A stretch of 64,000 nucleotides of DNA from Closterium sp. Naga37s-1 (Eukaryota; Streptophyta; Zygnematophyceae; Desmidiales; Closteriaceae): NCBI GenBank assembly GCA_947471745.1, contig CANJKZ010000010.1, positions 4,645,001 to 4,709,000 on the forward strand, given 5' to 3'. The position numbers and the translations under genes are program-made. Of the stretch, positions 1 through 13,400 are shown piece after piece. Positions within the stretch are counted from its first letter, which is position 1; each line of letters starts with the position of its first letter. The notes under the pieces were generated by a model that was not told where the DNA came from, searched no databases, and saw only the letters and a list, made by a program, of their open reading frames with translations.

Positions 1-15
1 CCAACCGACCGACTG

Positions 16-1864
16 CTAATCGGCCATCCTCTCCCAATCATCTTCACCATCATCTGCCCCATCCTCTGCCACTCCACCAACCGCAGCAGCAAGTGCAGCA
101 GGTGCAGCAGCAGCAGACGCAGCAGGAGCAAGAGCATGAGCAGGAGCAGCTGCAAGGGTGGGTGATGCTGCAGCAGCTGACACTGCTGTAACAATGGTAG
201 CAGCCATGGCAGGCGCAGGATCAGCCGCACCAGCCACACCAGCAGCGCCATCATCACCCCCCCATGCCTCATCCAACAATGCATGCCCAACCCCCGTTTT
301 AATCACGGCTGCGCCGCCCCCTCCTCTCCCCCAAGCCCCTCCTGCAGTCCCACCCGCCCCAGACCCACTTCCCCCAACTCCCACCCCTCCTGCTCCCCAG
401 CCTCTACCCGAACCTGCACCGGCAGGCCCGGCCGAACCTCTCCCACCCCAACCACCTGTACCTGTTACTGCAGACCCACCTGCCCCAGGTAGACCCCACA
501 AACCTGTCCCACTCCCATACTGCTGCTGCTGCTGCTGCTGCTGCCCGTGCCCAAGCCCCTGCTGCAGCTGCTGCCCCTGCGGCTGCTGCAACTGGTACAC
601 ACTCCCGCGAGCAACAGCACCCCATAACGGTCTCGCATGATCCAGAAAACGCATGGCCGTGGCTGCTCGCCCCGGGTCCTCAAACACGGCCACGGCATTC
701 CGATCGTAAATCCACACGAGCTCAAACTCTCCTCCGAACCTCACGAGTTGGGTTGCCACGTTGGAGTCTCTGGGAAGGGATAGCAGCGCCACCACACGAG
801 CCGGGTTGAGGTCGATTTCCGGGTCGAACGGTGGGGCAGGAGCAGTGAGAGAAGGGGAATACCCTGGGCCTAACGGCACTAGGTTGCTCCCAATGCCGCC
901 GCCGCTGCCGCCGCCGCTGCTGCCGCTGCTGCTGGTGCTGCTGGTGCCGATGCTGGTGCCGGCCGGGAGAGGAAGCTTCCTGGTGGGAGCGCGGGACTTG
1001 GACGTGGTATACACGAGCGTGAACCGGTGCGGTTCGGCTCCCTTGGAAACGGTTTCTAACCGCCACCGACCCGCCATCTGATGCACCGCCTCCCGCCTCT
1101 CCCTCCCCATCGGCCTGAAGATATGCAGACGAACACTGTCCCTCGGCCACCCAGTAGCCGCGGCTGCTGCTGCTGCTCCTCCTCCTCCTCCTGCGACCGC
1201 TGCTGCTCCTGGTGAGGTTTTGGAGGTGGGACCAAGAACTAGATACTGTAAGCGGGATTCAATGTCTGCAGCCCAACGGGGGTCGGCTCGAATAATCTCC
1301 ATTACCGATTGAGACAGCTCCCCAGTGGTCCCAACACCACTACCACCGGTATTGCTGCTGGTGCCGCTGCTGCTGCTGATACCGCTCCTGGTGCTGCTGC
1401 TGCTGGTACTGTCACGGCTGTCCCAAATACTGCTACTGGTGCCAGTGCTGCTGGTAATACCGCCCTCTGCTGCTCCAGCCAAGGGATGGAATGCCTCTGC
1501 CAAAACTTTCCTCCTCTGAATCTTCTCACACTCTTCATTGCACGCCAGCTTGCACTGCCCGGGCGGAAACTTTCTCGCTGACCGGCCGCCACCCCCCGCC
1601 GCCTCCACAGGCTGCACCAGCGCAGTCGGCAGCCCGGGCAGAATAAGATTCCCGGTCAGCCAATCAGAATCTTTCCCGCCTGCCCCGCACGGGACTCGGG
1701 CGGAGAGCCGGCCGCAGGCGCAAGTGATGGTGGCAGGGGTGGTGCAGCGGGTTTCGGGACAGGGGGAGCCTATGTGACAGGTGGATGTGCAGGTGTGCTG
1801 GCACTCCCTTCTAGGAGCACCGCAGGGCTGACCACAGGAGAGAGGGCCGGTGAATCGCTGCTTC

Positions 1865-1900
<36 letters not shown>

Positions 1901-4900
1901 TGTTCCTGCTCCACTTTGCTCGCAGAACCTTCTGAAGAATCCTCACCAGCAGTTACAGAGGCAGCACCAGCAGCAGCAGTTTCAGCCGCAGCAGGAAGAG
2001 TGGGTCCCGGCTCATCACAAGGCCCCACATGACACAGCTTCAAGCAAGCATGCACCCCACACTGCCGCCTCTTCCCACACACATTACTGCACCGGATATC
2101 CTTACTACCGCACGGCACCCCTCTCAACACCACATGACCGCCCACACACTCCTTGGCCACTGCAGAGGAACACGGCGGACAATCCCCGAAATGGCAGGGG
2201 TGATCCGGATCGTGCCCGCAATCTCTCGCTTTAGAGCAGGGCTGGGAGCAGGAGGAGGGGAGGTGCCGCAGGGGACTGGCGGAGGAATAAAGGAAGAGCC
2301 GCAGGAGCAGGAAACTTCTGTAAAAGAAGCTTCTAGACAAGGCGGACAGTGGCCGGAATGACAAAGCTCCATGCAGGAGTGCTTCCCGCATCGAAGCTTC
2401 TTCCCACAGACGAGCATGCAGAGATGGGGGTCTGTGTCGGATGCGGCGGGTGGTGCTTTGTTTTTAGGGTTTTTCGGGCAGCAGCTGGTGTTGCAGCGGT
2501 GCCGCCCGCAGTTCTTCTTGGCGTTACACTTGCGGTTACAACGGAAGGGCTCCGAGTCAACACCTCCTGCTGCTCCTCCTCCTGCTCCTCCTGCTCCTCC
2601 TACAACTGCTGCTCCTTCGGCTCCTCCTGTCACAGCTGCAGCAAATTCCGCTCCTGTAACACCCTCATTAACGCCACCACCAGCACTACCAGCAGCGTTG
2701 CTGCTGGCATGAGTAATCAACGTTTTATAGCACGGCACCGTTCTGACAGACTCCCCACACGCACACCGCTGCTCCACTGGCTTCTCACAGGGGGGGCACT
2801 CGCCCACGTGGCACAGACTGCCACACATGTGCTGGCCACACGCCAGTAGCTTGCCACACCCGCCACCACACGTGGGTATGGGGTCTAGACACGAGGTGCG
2901 CTGTTTTTTCGCCTGCCCGGGTTTCTGGAGAAGGGCGGTGATTGGCTGCTTGCCGCACGGGCAGGTGTGCACGGCGGAGGGCGAAAATTGACAGTCACCA
3001 CATGAGGAATCGGCATTGGTGCTGCTGGCGTTGCTGCTGCTGCTGTGGCAGCGTTTTTGGCAGCGGTGGTTACCACACGGAAGCAGCTTGTTACACACAG
3101 ATTCGCAGGAGAATGCATCTTTGACGAGGTAAACCCCGCTGCTGCCGCTGCTGCTGCCTGTTGTGCTGTCGCTGCTGGTTGTGGTGTTGCTGGTGATTGT
3201 GCTGCCGCTGCTGGTTGTGGTGTTGCTCTCTTCAGAGGAGGAAACAAGAGGAGTGGAAAGGGGAGGAGTGTCAGCAGGAGTAGGAGCGGAGACAAGAGGA
3301 GGGTTACTTGGTAACAGACTAGAACACCGCCTCTGCTGCTCCTCCTTCCCACACACACACTGTGCCACCACCACCTCCTCACACTCCCCCTCATGACACA
3401 CCCTCCCACACACATGCCTACCACACCTCAGCACCGCATTACACCGCTCTCCACACGACACGCCCCCGGGCTTCGCAGCAGCCTCGCTGCGCCGCCTCTG
3501 GAACCGCCGTCCCCCACAAAAGCACGACTCAGTATTAGCCATAGCGCTGCAAGGCGGACAGGGCCCCGGGTGACAAATCAGCGTGCACGAATGGGGGCAG
3601 GACGAACCGGGTAACCCTAGAGGCTTATGGCAGGTTTCGCCACAGGAATGGGGGACCAGGTAGGGATCGAACTGGGGATCTTCCCGCTGCCCACAGAAGC
3701 AGAAGTAGCGGAGTTGAGAGGGAGGGGTTAGCTGAACAGCCTGGCAACCCGGACACCTCCAGCCTTCGCCCCCAGCCCCTCCTGCCCCCCCTGATCCTGC
3801 TGCTCCTCCTGCCGCTCCTCCCGCTCCTCCTGCTGCTCCTGCTGTGTTTTGACTCGCGCTCGCGTTCCCGCCCGCGCTTCCGGTCGCATTCGCCGCGGCG
3901 AGGTCCGGCGCGGCGCCGGAGGACGGCGCCTTGGCCCACTTGCGCGTGCAGTGGAGGTGGAATAGGCTGTAGCAGCTGTGGCACGTCCAGACGGCAGCGG
4001 ATCGCCCCACGGGGTCGTAGCAGATCATGCACTCCACCTGCCCGCTCCGCAGCCGGTTCTCTATCTCCTGTAGCAGCTGCGGAACTTCCACTCCGTCTCT
4101 TCTGGCGCCACTCGCGGCGCCGACCGCGGCGCCTATCACGGCGTCCGTCTTGGTGCCTCTCGCACTTCGTTGGTCGGAATTGGAGCCGCTAGAACCTGGA
4201 ATTGGTCTTCGCTGCTGCTGACGTGGCTGGTGTTGGTAAGGCTGCTGCTGTGTCCACTGTGGCGGTTGGTTGAAATGCTGCTGCTGCTGCTGCTGCTGAT
4301 GGCGAAACGGCTGGTGTGAACCCGAAACTGGGGCTGATGCTGGTAACCCTGTTACCTGCTGCTGTGACTGCAAGGGCAGCTCTACCTCCCCTCTGTCTCC
4401 ACGCCCTCCTCCCCCCCTTCCCCCTTCCCTGCCTCCTCTCCTGCCGCCCCCTCCCCCCCTTCCCCTTCCCCGCGCGCCTCCCTGCTGTGCTCGAGCATCT
4501 GGCGGGGCAAGAAGCGCGGGCAGGTCCAATATTCCAGGACCTGCCCGCGGTTGAAGTGGCTGCAGAAAATCATTAATGTTAATAGGATGCGCAGCTGTCC
4601 CCCTGGACTGATTCTCCAACGGCATATTCCCCGCGCTATTCCCGCTCCCACGCATGCTTCCGTCAGCATTAACTAACACCGGCTGACTTGCCGGTCAGAT
4701 CTGCCGGCTGATTAGACTGCCCGGCAGGCACCAGAAACGGCCGGTAAGGCTGGGAATAACCGCGGCGAGGCTGAGCGAAGTCCTGCGTCTGACGATCTGC
4801 AGACACGCCGTACAACTCTAGAAGTGTGTTGGCAGATCCGTCGACACCGCCTCCACCTCCGCCGCGACCACCGCCGCGGCCATCGCCGCGTCCGCCGCCG

Positions 4901-5196
4901 CGATTTCCGTCATATCCGCCACGAGCAAAATTATCGTCTGAGCCTCGGCCGCGACCTCTCCCTCTGCCCCGGCCACCATAGCCTCCGCGGCCGTTAATAT
5001 CCTCCGGAAACCGGCCATTAGCTTGTGAAATACTGTCTTGGAAATTTCGGTCTTGAAAATATCGATCCCGCCCTCTGCCTCCGCCCCTGCGGCGGCCGCC
5101 TCTTCCGCTTTGCCGATCAGTACTTGCGGACAAAGATTCTGGAGGCTGAGAGTTGCGGTTACTGGGAGAATCTGCCTGGGCGTTATTATCCGACAT
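16..5196 (-). CDS. NFXL1: NFX1-type zinc-finger protein (plant NFXL1-like), with an apparent frameshift
   Basis: Probable nuclear transcriptional regulator or RING-type ubiquitin ligase of the NFX1 family. Order of parts: an RGG/Gly-rich N-terminus (5196-4688), Gln-rich linkers, a RING/PHD-like C4HC3 finger near residue 370 (CMICYD at about 4034, then CHSC and HLHC), nine Cys/His-rich NFX1 fingers (pattern CGxHxCxxxCHxGxCPPC), and a C-terminal domain (ELVWIYDRNAVAVFEDP) like that of plant NFXL1. The ATG at 5196 was chosen because the open frame upstream is Phe-rich and looks like 5' UTR. A 52-bp intron at 4636-4687 (GTCAGC...AG, branch-like CTGAC) joins the first two frames in phase; a simple frameshift is the alternative. 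Between 2250 and 2275 the frame shifts by one base inside a CCTCCCCTCCTCC run, and finger homology continues in the new frame to the stop at 16-18. Only one intron is proposed, with no exon copies and no TTTTGAG palindromes, unlike the other large genes. Confidence 0.88.
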
Positions 5197-6496
5197 GCTT
5201 ACGTCGGGAAGACGATCGACGAGCGGCCTCTGAAGATTCGTTGACGCGTGAGCTCGAAAAAAAATAAAGAAAACGAAAACGAAGGTATGGCGAGAGCCTG
5301 AATAGAATGCGGGGGTACTGAATATCTTTCTTGCTGTCTGCTTTTGTCGCAAGAACCAGACGATACCTGCTCAAGACTACCTACTACCTACAATGACCTT
5401 CAGGCAAAGCTGCTACTTACTTCAGAACTACGCAAAGCCGTCCTCAAAACAGGGATGTATGATTTGAATCCTTGCCGTGAATCGTGCTGGTGAGGTATGT
5501 TTGTCATCATTGACAGAAGAGCAGACCCGAGTAGAGCCGAGTAGAACCGAGAGGAAACAAGAAGCACCACGCGAACTCGTTGCGCTGGCACGCACTCAAC
5601 CGGGGGAAAGGAAGAACCGCGCGTGCCAGGATGGTGGGGTGGGGTTTCGGGTGGTTGTGCGGTGTAGGTGTTGCGTGTGCACGAAGCAGGCGCGGGGTGG
5701 AAACCTTGAGGTCGCGCGGACGAGCAGAATTTGGTGGAGGAATCTGGGTTTCTGAAAACCCTGACACGCATTCGTTACACGAGCTGGGATTGGTTCTGGA
5801 CTATTCGCGAACTCGCAATGGGAATGCTTAAAATTTGTGGTGTTACAGCTACACGCAGCAATTTCGCACTCGGTGTAGGTAGACCGATATTCTACTATCA
5901 GCTGCCTACACGCCCTTGATGTCGTCGCTGAATGGCACGAGCTGAAGCAAACCAGCGCCTTCCACATCAGCGGCGAACCGACTGTTCAGAGAGCGCCGCG
6001 TGGAGCAAAGCAATCCCAACGCCTGGCTAATCCCAAGCCCCGAATTACGATGGGCTAGTGGGCTCCCCTTTGGAAAGTGGGAATTTATTTCCACCATATT
6101 CAATCTCTCAGCTTGTGTTATCAACCGTAACGAAACGTACAAGTTCAGGACTAGTCTCGTTAGCTGTTTATTAGCTTGCTCACTCTATTTTCTCAGGAAT
6201 GCGTTTGTGGTATCACACTCATATGTTTTCAGGAATATGAGCTGCTCTTCGTTTTCTCGCTATCTCTTCTTTTTGAACGTGCGGCCATGCGTAAGAGTTT
6301 AAGGACCTTATTACCTACGCCTTAACGAGTCTGAGGGCCTAGCTGCTTAGTTGACTAATATCCCTTCCGCAGTTCAGTCGGCGTTTGACTCAAACATTCA
6401 TCGCGTAGGAATTGCCATTGTTGTGCTCAAAACAGAATTTATTTAGGCCAAAAGGCGCGATCCAACTTCTGAATTTACTCCGGGAGTGACGGCGAT
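5197..6496. other. head-to-head intergenic region
   Basis: About 1.3 kb between the start codons of the zinc-finger gene (-) and the RNase gene (+). It must hold both promoters. Only short unconvincing open frames are present, and I see no clear TATA box, repeat or RNA gene. Confidence 0.5.
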
Positions 6497-9400
6497 ATGA
6501 GGCCGGTTGTCGCGCCGCATCAAGCGCTACTCGCCGGCAGCAGGACCAACCTCGCAGCCGCTTCCGCAACCACTTCCGCTTGCGCCTCCGCCTGCGCCAG
6601 CGCGGCTTCCGCCTCCGTCTCCGCAGGCGGCGTTTCTCCCCGCAGGAGGAGCGGATCGTACGCCAGAGCCGTCCGATCTCCCACGAGGGCTGTCCGAGCC
6701 GGCAGATCTGCCGTGGTTCCCGGCGCTGATTGCGGCGGGCCGATGTATCGTCTCGCTGCCGCAGCAGTGGCAGCTACAGCAACCTCAGCGCGTAGACATT
6801 CCGCGACAGCCGTTAGAGCAGCTACAGCGGCTGGTACGGATTCAGCCGCGAGAGCAGCGTCATATGCTAGAGCAGCTACAGCTGCTACAGCCACTAGAAA
6901 TGCTACAGCCGCTACAGCGGCTACAGGCATTAACACAGCTACAGCGGCTGGAACGGCTACAGCCGGCACGGACCAGGCTAGTCGAATAGCCTGGAACAGA
7001 CCGGCTGTAGCGCAACGTGATGTGAGCTGTAGCGCGACGGTATTCCTAGTTTCCCAGCCGGCTGTAGCTCGTTCAGCTGCTCCCCACCCGGCTGCAGCTC
7101 AACCAAATGTAGGTCGAAGGATTACGCCTGTAGCGGGTGCCACGTCACCGGGTGCTACTTATTCGTCCACGTTGCTTAACGGCAGTAGCAGCGGTCGCAT
7201 CAACAGCAGCAGCGGGTGCTTTGCGGCTGGATTCACGAGCAGCAGCCCTCCCTGCAGGAAAGGTGTTGGCGGCGGTAGCGGCGGCGGCGGCGGCGGCGGT
7301 GGTGGTAGTGGTGTTGGTGGTGGCTGTGGCAGCAGCAGTGCCTTCAGTGGGAGTAGCAGCAGAACAGCAAGCAGTAACGGTGGTAGACAAATCAATAGGC
7401 TTGTACAGGCCGCAGCTGGTAACGCAGCGGCTAAAAGCGGAGCGGGCAAGAGCGGAGGAGGCTCTTTGGGTGAGAGGGTGAAGAAAGGCGCTCTGGTGGA
7501 ATTCGAGAAGGAGCAGCAGAGGCACGTGGTGGGGGTGGTGATGCGACCGGAAGGGAAGAAGAACTGGATCGTTATGGATCAGGTACGTACGCGTTATAGG
7601 CATCGAAAAAGGACAATCAAGAACCGAAAATCGAGAAAATTGATGCGGATTGGGTTACTAGAATGCTTGTGTCGTTTACCTAAGAGAACTCGAGCCCAAA
7701 ATCCGTAACTCCGAAATTCCTAAGTCACATAGTCACACTGACGAGACACACTGATGAGTCACACTGATGAGATGAGGAATGGGAATGGGCATTGCCTTCC
7801 GTCCCCTCTCTTCCCCTCTCCTCACTTTCCTTCACTTCCAGTCTTCTCCCCTTCTCCGCCCCCCGCCCAACCCTTCCTTTCCACCATGCTTGAGAGACTT
7901 TTGGAGGCGTCTCAGATTTTAACATTCTCCTCCCCTGCTTCCTCCTCCTTTCCTCTCTGCCGCTCAACTGGAGAATTGCAACACTTTCTCTATGAAGCCG
8001 CAGCAACTGACATTTGTGGAAGTGGATGAAGGATAATTTCTCCCTTCTTTCCCTCACTTCCGCCCCCACTTCATTCCCTTTTTCCACCACATTGCACCAC
8101 AACAGAACGGCAACACCTTTTCTGTGAGGCCACAGCAGCTGACATTCGTGGAAGTGGGGGAGGAGGATTTCATTCTCCCGTCTCTCCCTCACTTCCCCCT
8201 TCCATTCTCCCCTTCCACTTCATTGCATTGAGCGATGACAGAACGGCAACACCTTCTCTGTGAGGCCGCAGCAGCTGACATTCGTGGAAGTACGGGAGGA
8301 GGACTTTAACGCTGCCGATCTCTCCTCCTTCCTCTCATCTGTTGACTCACTATCGGTTAGTCCGTCGTCTCCCTTGGGGTTTTTAAAGCTGCTGATCTCT
8401 CCTCCTTCCTCTCATCTGTAGACTCACTAACGGTCAGAGACCCAACATTCTGCTATTGTGCAAAATTTCCAAGTTTCTATATGTCTAAACTCCCTTTTTG
8501 CACCATCTTAGCAAGAATGCTAAGAGAAGTCTCCGAACTCTTCTTGCGTTGCTTTTCGGTTTCCAGTTTTCAGTCTTACACCGTGTTTCTGCTGTCTCTC
8601 TTTCTCTCTCCCTTGTAGCTGTCTGTGCCACTTTGCTGCCCACTGACAAGTTTCAATTCATAACCCTTAACCCAAAACCCCTGATCTTAAACCCTGCTTG
8701 TCCCTTAAAATACCAGGCTGATGGCTCTCTCCTCGAGATGGTGTGGGAGATGTTCCTTTCAGAGCAGCCCACAGTCACCACACAGGAGTTTGCAGAGGTA
8801 AACCCACACTCGTCTTGTTTTAAATTTATACTCGCTATGATCATACCTGGTAACCACCACCACCACCACCACCACCACTGTCACAACAGCATAGGTGTGG
8901 GAGATGTTTCTTTCAGAGCAGCCCACAGTTACCACGCAGGAGTTTGCAGAAATAACCAGCATGTATTAACCTTGTTATGACCTTGTACTCGCTATAAGCA
9001 CATCTCTTCAAGCAGCCCACAGTCACCCTTATCCTCCTCCTCACCCTCACCCTCACCCTCACCCTACGCTCACCTCTACCTGCCAGATCGCCTTTGGAGA
9101 GGCTGAGGACCCGCTAGTGCCGCACTTTGCCGCCCACCGCATGCTGGAGAGCTCACATATGGCCCTCACTCCCTGCCTCTCTTTCTGTCTGCATGTGCCA
9201 GATTGCCTTCGGAGAGGCTGAGGACCCGCTAGTGCCGCACTTTGCCGCCCATCGAATGCTGACTGCCGACCGCATCTTCTTCAAGAGAGTCCGCGGCGCC
9301 GCCCACTCCTTTGAGCTGCGGCCGCCCGTGCAGGTATCATTTTGTCTTGTAGTAAAGCCCATCAGTGCATGTATTATCAGTCTTTTAGGCAGAGGCAGAG

Positions 9401-10376
9401 CCTTCCCCTGCTCGGTTATTACCTGTAATTAAAGCCCAGGCCAAAAGCCCCTGTCCTTACAGGCGAATGTACTTTTTACTCCTCTCTCCACCCCAACAGG
9501 TGGAGCAGCTGAGGAAGCAAGCAGCAGCAGAGGCAGCAGTGCGAGCGGAGCAAGAGGAGCGAGAGCAGAGAGGGCAGAGGGAGCAGGAGGGGGCAGTGAA
9601 ATGAGCGAGATCCAGCGGGTTTGTTTATCACTGCTCTTTTCAACCCCAACTCCATCAGGTGGAGCAGCTGAGGAAGCAAGCAGCAGCGGCAGCAGTGAGA
9701 GCGGAGCAGGAGGAGTTCGTACCCAGCGTTGGAGAGGAGAGGCACTACGTTGAGAGACTGGCTTCACGACAAAAGCCCTTGTTCTTACATGCGGATCCGT
9801 TCCTTACTCCTCTCCCCTATCCCATCAGGTGGAGCAGCTAAGGAAGCAGGCAGCAGCGGAGGCAGCAGTGCGAGCGGAGCAAGAGGAGTTTGTGACCTGC
9901 GTTCGAGAAGCACTGAGTTGAGATTGCCCTCCTCAGGGCAAAAGCCCTTGTTCTCACAGGCGAATTTGCTCCTTATTCCTCACCCCTAACTCAACCCTAT
10001 CCCAACAGGTGGAGCAGCTGAGGAAGCAAGCAGCAGCGGAGGCAGCAGTGCGAGCGGAGCAGGAGGAGTTTGTTACCTGCGTTCGAGAAGCATTAAGGAT
10101 GCCTCCTGCCCAAAAACCAACACCGGAAATTTGGAGAGAAAGGATAGAGGGGACGGAGAGGGCAGAGAGGGCAGAGGAGCAAGGAAGGGCAAGGGAGGGG
10201 GGTGAAGGAGGAGGGGAAGGGGAAGGGGAGCGGCAGGGGCATGGGGTTGGGGGAGGACGTGGCGGCCTGGGATTGGCTGCGAGGATGCAGGCACTGTTGG
10301 AGTATGCAGAGGGGAAGCCAGGTGGCAACTCGGCATTGGCTGAGGAGGTGGGTGCGAGATTATGGTTGTGCGTGTG

Positions 10377-10418
<42 letters not shown>

Positions 10419-13400
10419 CTTCCCATGCCCAGCCCATGCCCATGCCCAGCCCATGCCCATGCCCATGCCCATGCCCACTTCCCATGCCCAGCCCATGCCC
10501 ATGCCCAGCCCATGCCCATGCCCATGCCCATGCCTTCTGTCTTGCTGGTCCTTTCACCCCCACCCATTTCCTCGTTATGTGAGGTTTGCAGTCCCTTCAA
10601 CTCCTCGGTTGCACACGGACGCCAGAAGCAGCTTGCGTTCCCGGCCTTCCTCATCGTGTGTCTGTTTTCCGCTCTCTCCTCTCTGCCTCTGTCTCCTCCT
10701 CCATTGCCCCCAACCTCTCTGCCTCTGAACCTTGCAGTCTCTGCAACTCCTGGGCTGTGTGAGAACGCCAGAAGCAGCCTGCGACCTTCTTGTGCGTGCG
10801 GGCGCCCTTCCCCTCCACTCCCACTCCTTCCGCCTCGCTGCCTCTGCCATGCCTGCAACCTTCCCAACAACTGTCGCCGATTACTCTGCTGGTCTCGCAG
10901 CAAACCCCCCGCCAGACCCTGATCAGGTAGATCAATATATTCTTCTGCCCCCGCTGCTTTTGTAAAGCGGTGACTTTTCAGTCAACTCAGAAGCCACCTC
11001 AAACCCTCCGCCAGACCCTGATCAGGTGGATATATTCTTCTATTCCTGTGGCTTTTCCTTTTTGAGGCGCCTCAAAAATCGTCTGTGGCTTTTCCTTGTA
11101 TACCATCGACTCATACGATACAGTAGAAGTGAACGACGGGTTGATGCTCCCTGCACCAATCTCATTCCATTCCTGCCCTCTCCCCCGACTTGACCCATTC
11201 TCCCGTATTCCGCACTGCAGGGCATACGAGTTGATCTGACGCATCTCTACGTATACACAATCGACTCATACGATACAGTAGAAGTGGACGATGGTTGATG
11301 CTCCTAGCACCAATCTCATTCCATTCCCTACCTCCCCCCCTTCCCCTTCTCGTCCCATTCCCCCTGCAGAGCATACATGTTGATTTAATGCATCGCAAAG
11401 TGTACACCATTGATTCATACGACACAGTAGAAGTGGAAGATGGGTTGAATTGAGTTGCCTTCAATGTTTCCCCTCCCCTCCCCTCCCCTCCCCTCTCCCG
11501 CTTCTCTCTTCAGAACATACGTGTCGACCTAACTCATCTCAAAGTGTACACCATTGATTCATACGATACAGTGGAAGTAGACGATCGGTTGACGGTTGTG
11601 CACCAATCTGATCTTGCTCCCTTCCCTTGCCCCCTCCCGAACTCCTTCCCTCCTTTATCCTTTCAGAACATACGAGTCGATCTGACACATCTCAAAGTCT
11701 ACACCATCGATTCATACGATACAGTAGAAGTGGACGATGGGTTGAGTGCAGAAACCCTACCGGACGGCCGGATCAAGGTCTGGATACACGTGGCTGATCC
11801 GAGCCGCTGGATGAGGCTCGGCAACAGGCTCGACACGGAGGCTCGGAAGCGAGCCACGTCCGCGTATTTTGCTACGGGAGCCGTGCCTATGCTTCCGTTC
11901 TCCCTTGCTGCGGGTCCCATGAGCCTCTCGCTTCCTCCTGCTCCTCCTGCTGCTGCCGATGCTGCTGGTGCTGCTGGTGGTGCTGCTACTGGGAATTCTG
12001 CTGCAGTCGTTTGCGCGGTTACTGTAGTAGTCACACTTAATTCTGATTTCAGGTATGTGTTTGTTGGTTGAGGTTAGATATATCGTCCATAAGCATTCAT
12101 GAAACTGCTTGCATGCATTTCGTATACAATTTTTTTCCAGTCGTTAACCTTTCTTCTTTCCCATCTTCCCTCGACCACTCTTTTTTCTCTCTCTGCCCCA
12201 ATATCGTGCAGCATAGATGACGTGGACATCATGAACTCTTTCATCTGCCCGACCTACCGACTAGCCTACGACCAGCTGCCCGAAATGCTTGCAATGGCGG
12301 GCGAACACGAACCGGAGCTTCTCCTCCTATCAGACGTTGCTGCCGGCCGGTTACGTTACCGCATGCAAAACGGGGCGGCAAACATCTCAATCCCCGAATC
12401 CGACATCAAAGTTTTTTCCGCCACGTCACACTGCCCGGAAATCTCGGTCAGCACGATCGACCAGTCCGACCCGTCCCGGAGGCTCGTGTCCGAAGCTATG
12501 GTTCTCTGCGGCGAGGCTGTGGCTAGGTTCGGCGCCGAACGTGACCTGCCGCTGCCGTACCGAGGCCAGGGCCCTCCGGACCGAATGACAGATGAGGATG
12601 AGGAGGATATGCAAGCGCTCCCTGAGGGGCCATGCAGGGCCGTGCATTTGCGATCGTTTATGAGCCGGAGTGAGATAAAATGCTCCGGGCCGATTCCGCA
12701 TGCTGGGCTGGGCCTGCAGGGGTACGTGCAGTTCTCGTCGCCCATCAGAAGATACTCTGACCTGCTGGCGCACTATCAGGTAAGAGGCATTGTGGACTAA
12801 TGGAGCATGCATGCGCTGCTCCTTGTGAGGACATGCGCCACCAGGCATGCTGAGCTGGGACTGCAGGGGTATGTGCAGTTCTTGTCGCCAATCTGATGAG
12901 ACCTGTCTCTGCACTCAAGATCCTTTACAGTTCCTCCAGAATATCTCCCTGATATGAAGAAGTGTTTTGAGACGTGTCTCAAAACACTTCTTCATACGCC
13001 TGTCTCTGCACTCAAGATCCTTCATGACACGTCGGCCTGTCTTTTTGCTTTCAGAATTCTCTTAGCCAGGGGTTTATATTCTCTTAGCCAGGGGTTTATA
13101 TTCTCTTAGCCAGGGGTTTATATTCTCTTAGCCAGGGGTTTATATTCTCTTAGCCAGGGGTTTATATTCTCTTAGCCAGGGGTTTATATTCTCTTAGCCA
13201 GGGGTTTATATTCTCTTAGCCAGGGGTTTATATTCTCTTAGCCAGGGGTTTATATTCTCTTAGCCAGGGGTTTATATTCTCTTAGCCAGGGGTTTATATT
13301 CTCTTAGCCAGGGGTTTATATTCTCTTTCTTACTTGCTAAACACTTTCTCTAGCGCCGCTGCTGCTCTTCCAAAACCATGAGTGACGGAGACCTGTCTCT

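Noticed and set aside
158..1592. Plus-strand Pro/Ala-rich frames over the zinc-finger gene
   Set aside because: They are antisense shadows of a low-complexity coding region; the minus strand carries the conserved C-terminal domain.
2240..2280. Programmed ribosomal frameshift in the zinc-finger gene
   Set aside because: No slippery heptamer or obvious downstream structure; a one-base indel in a CT-rich run explains the shift better.
9040..9066. Telomere-like CCCTCA tract
   Set aside because: Only about four units, not the plant telomere unit CCCTAAA, and placed in an intron.
10073..10903. Long frames of Gly-His-Trp-Ala repeats on the minus strand
   Set aside because: They come from the CCCATG repeat and antisense of RNR1 exons 5 and 6.
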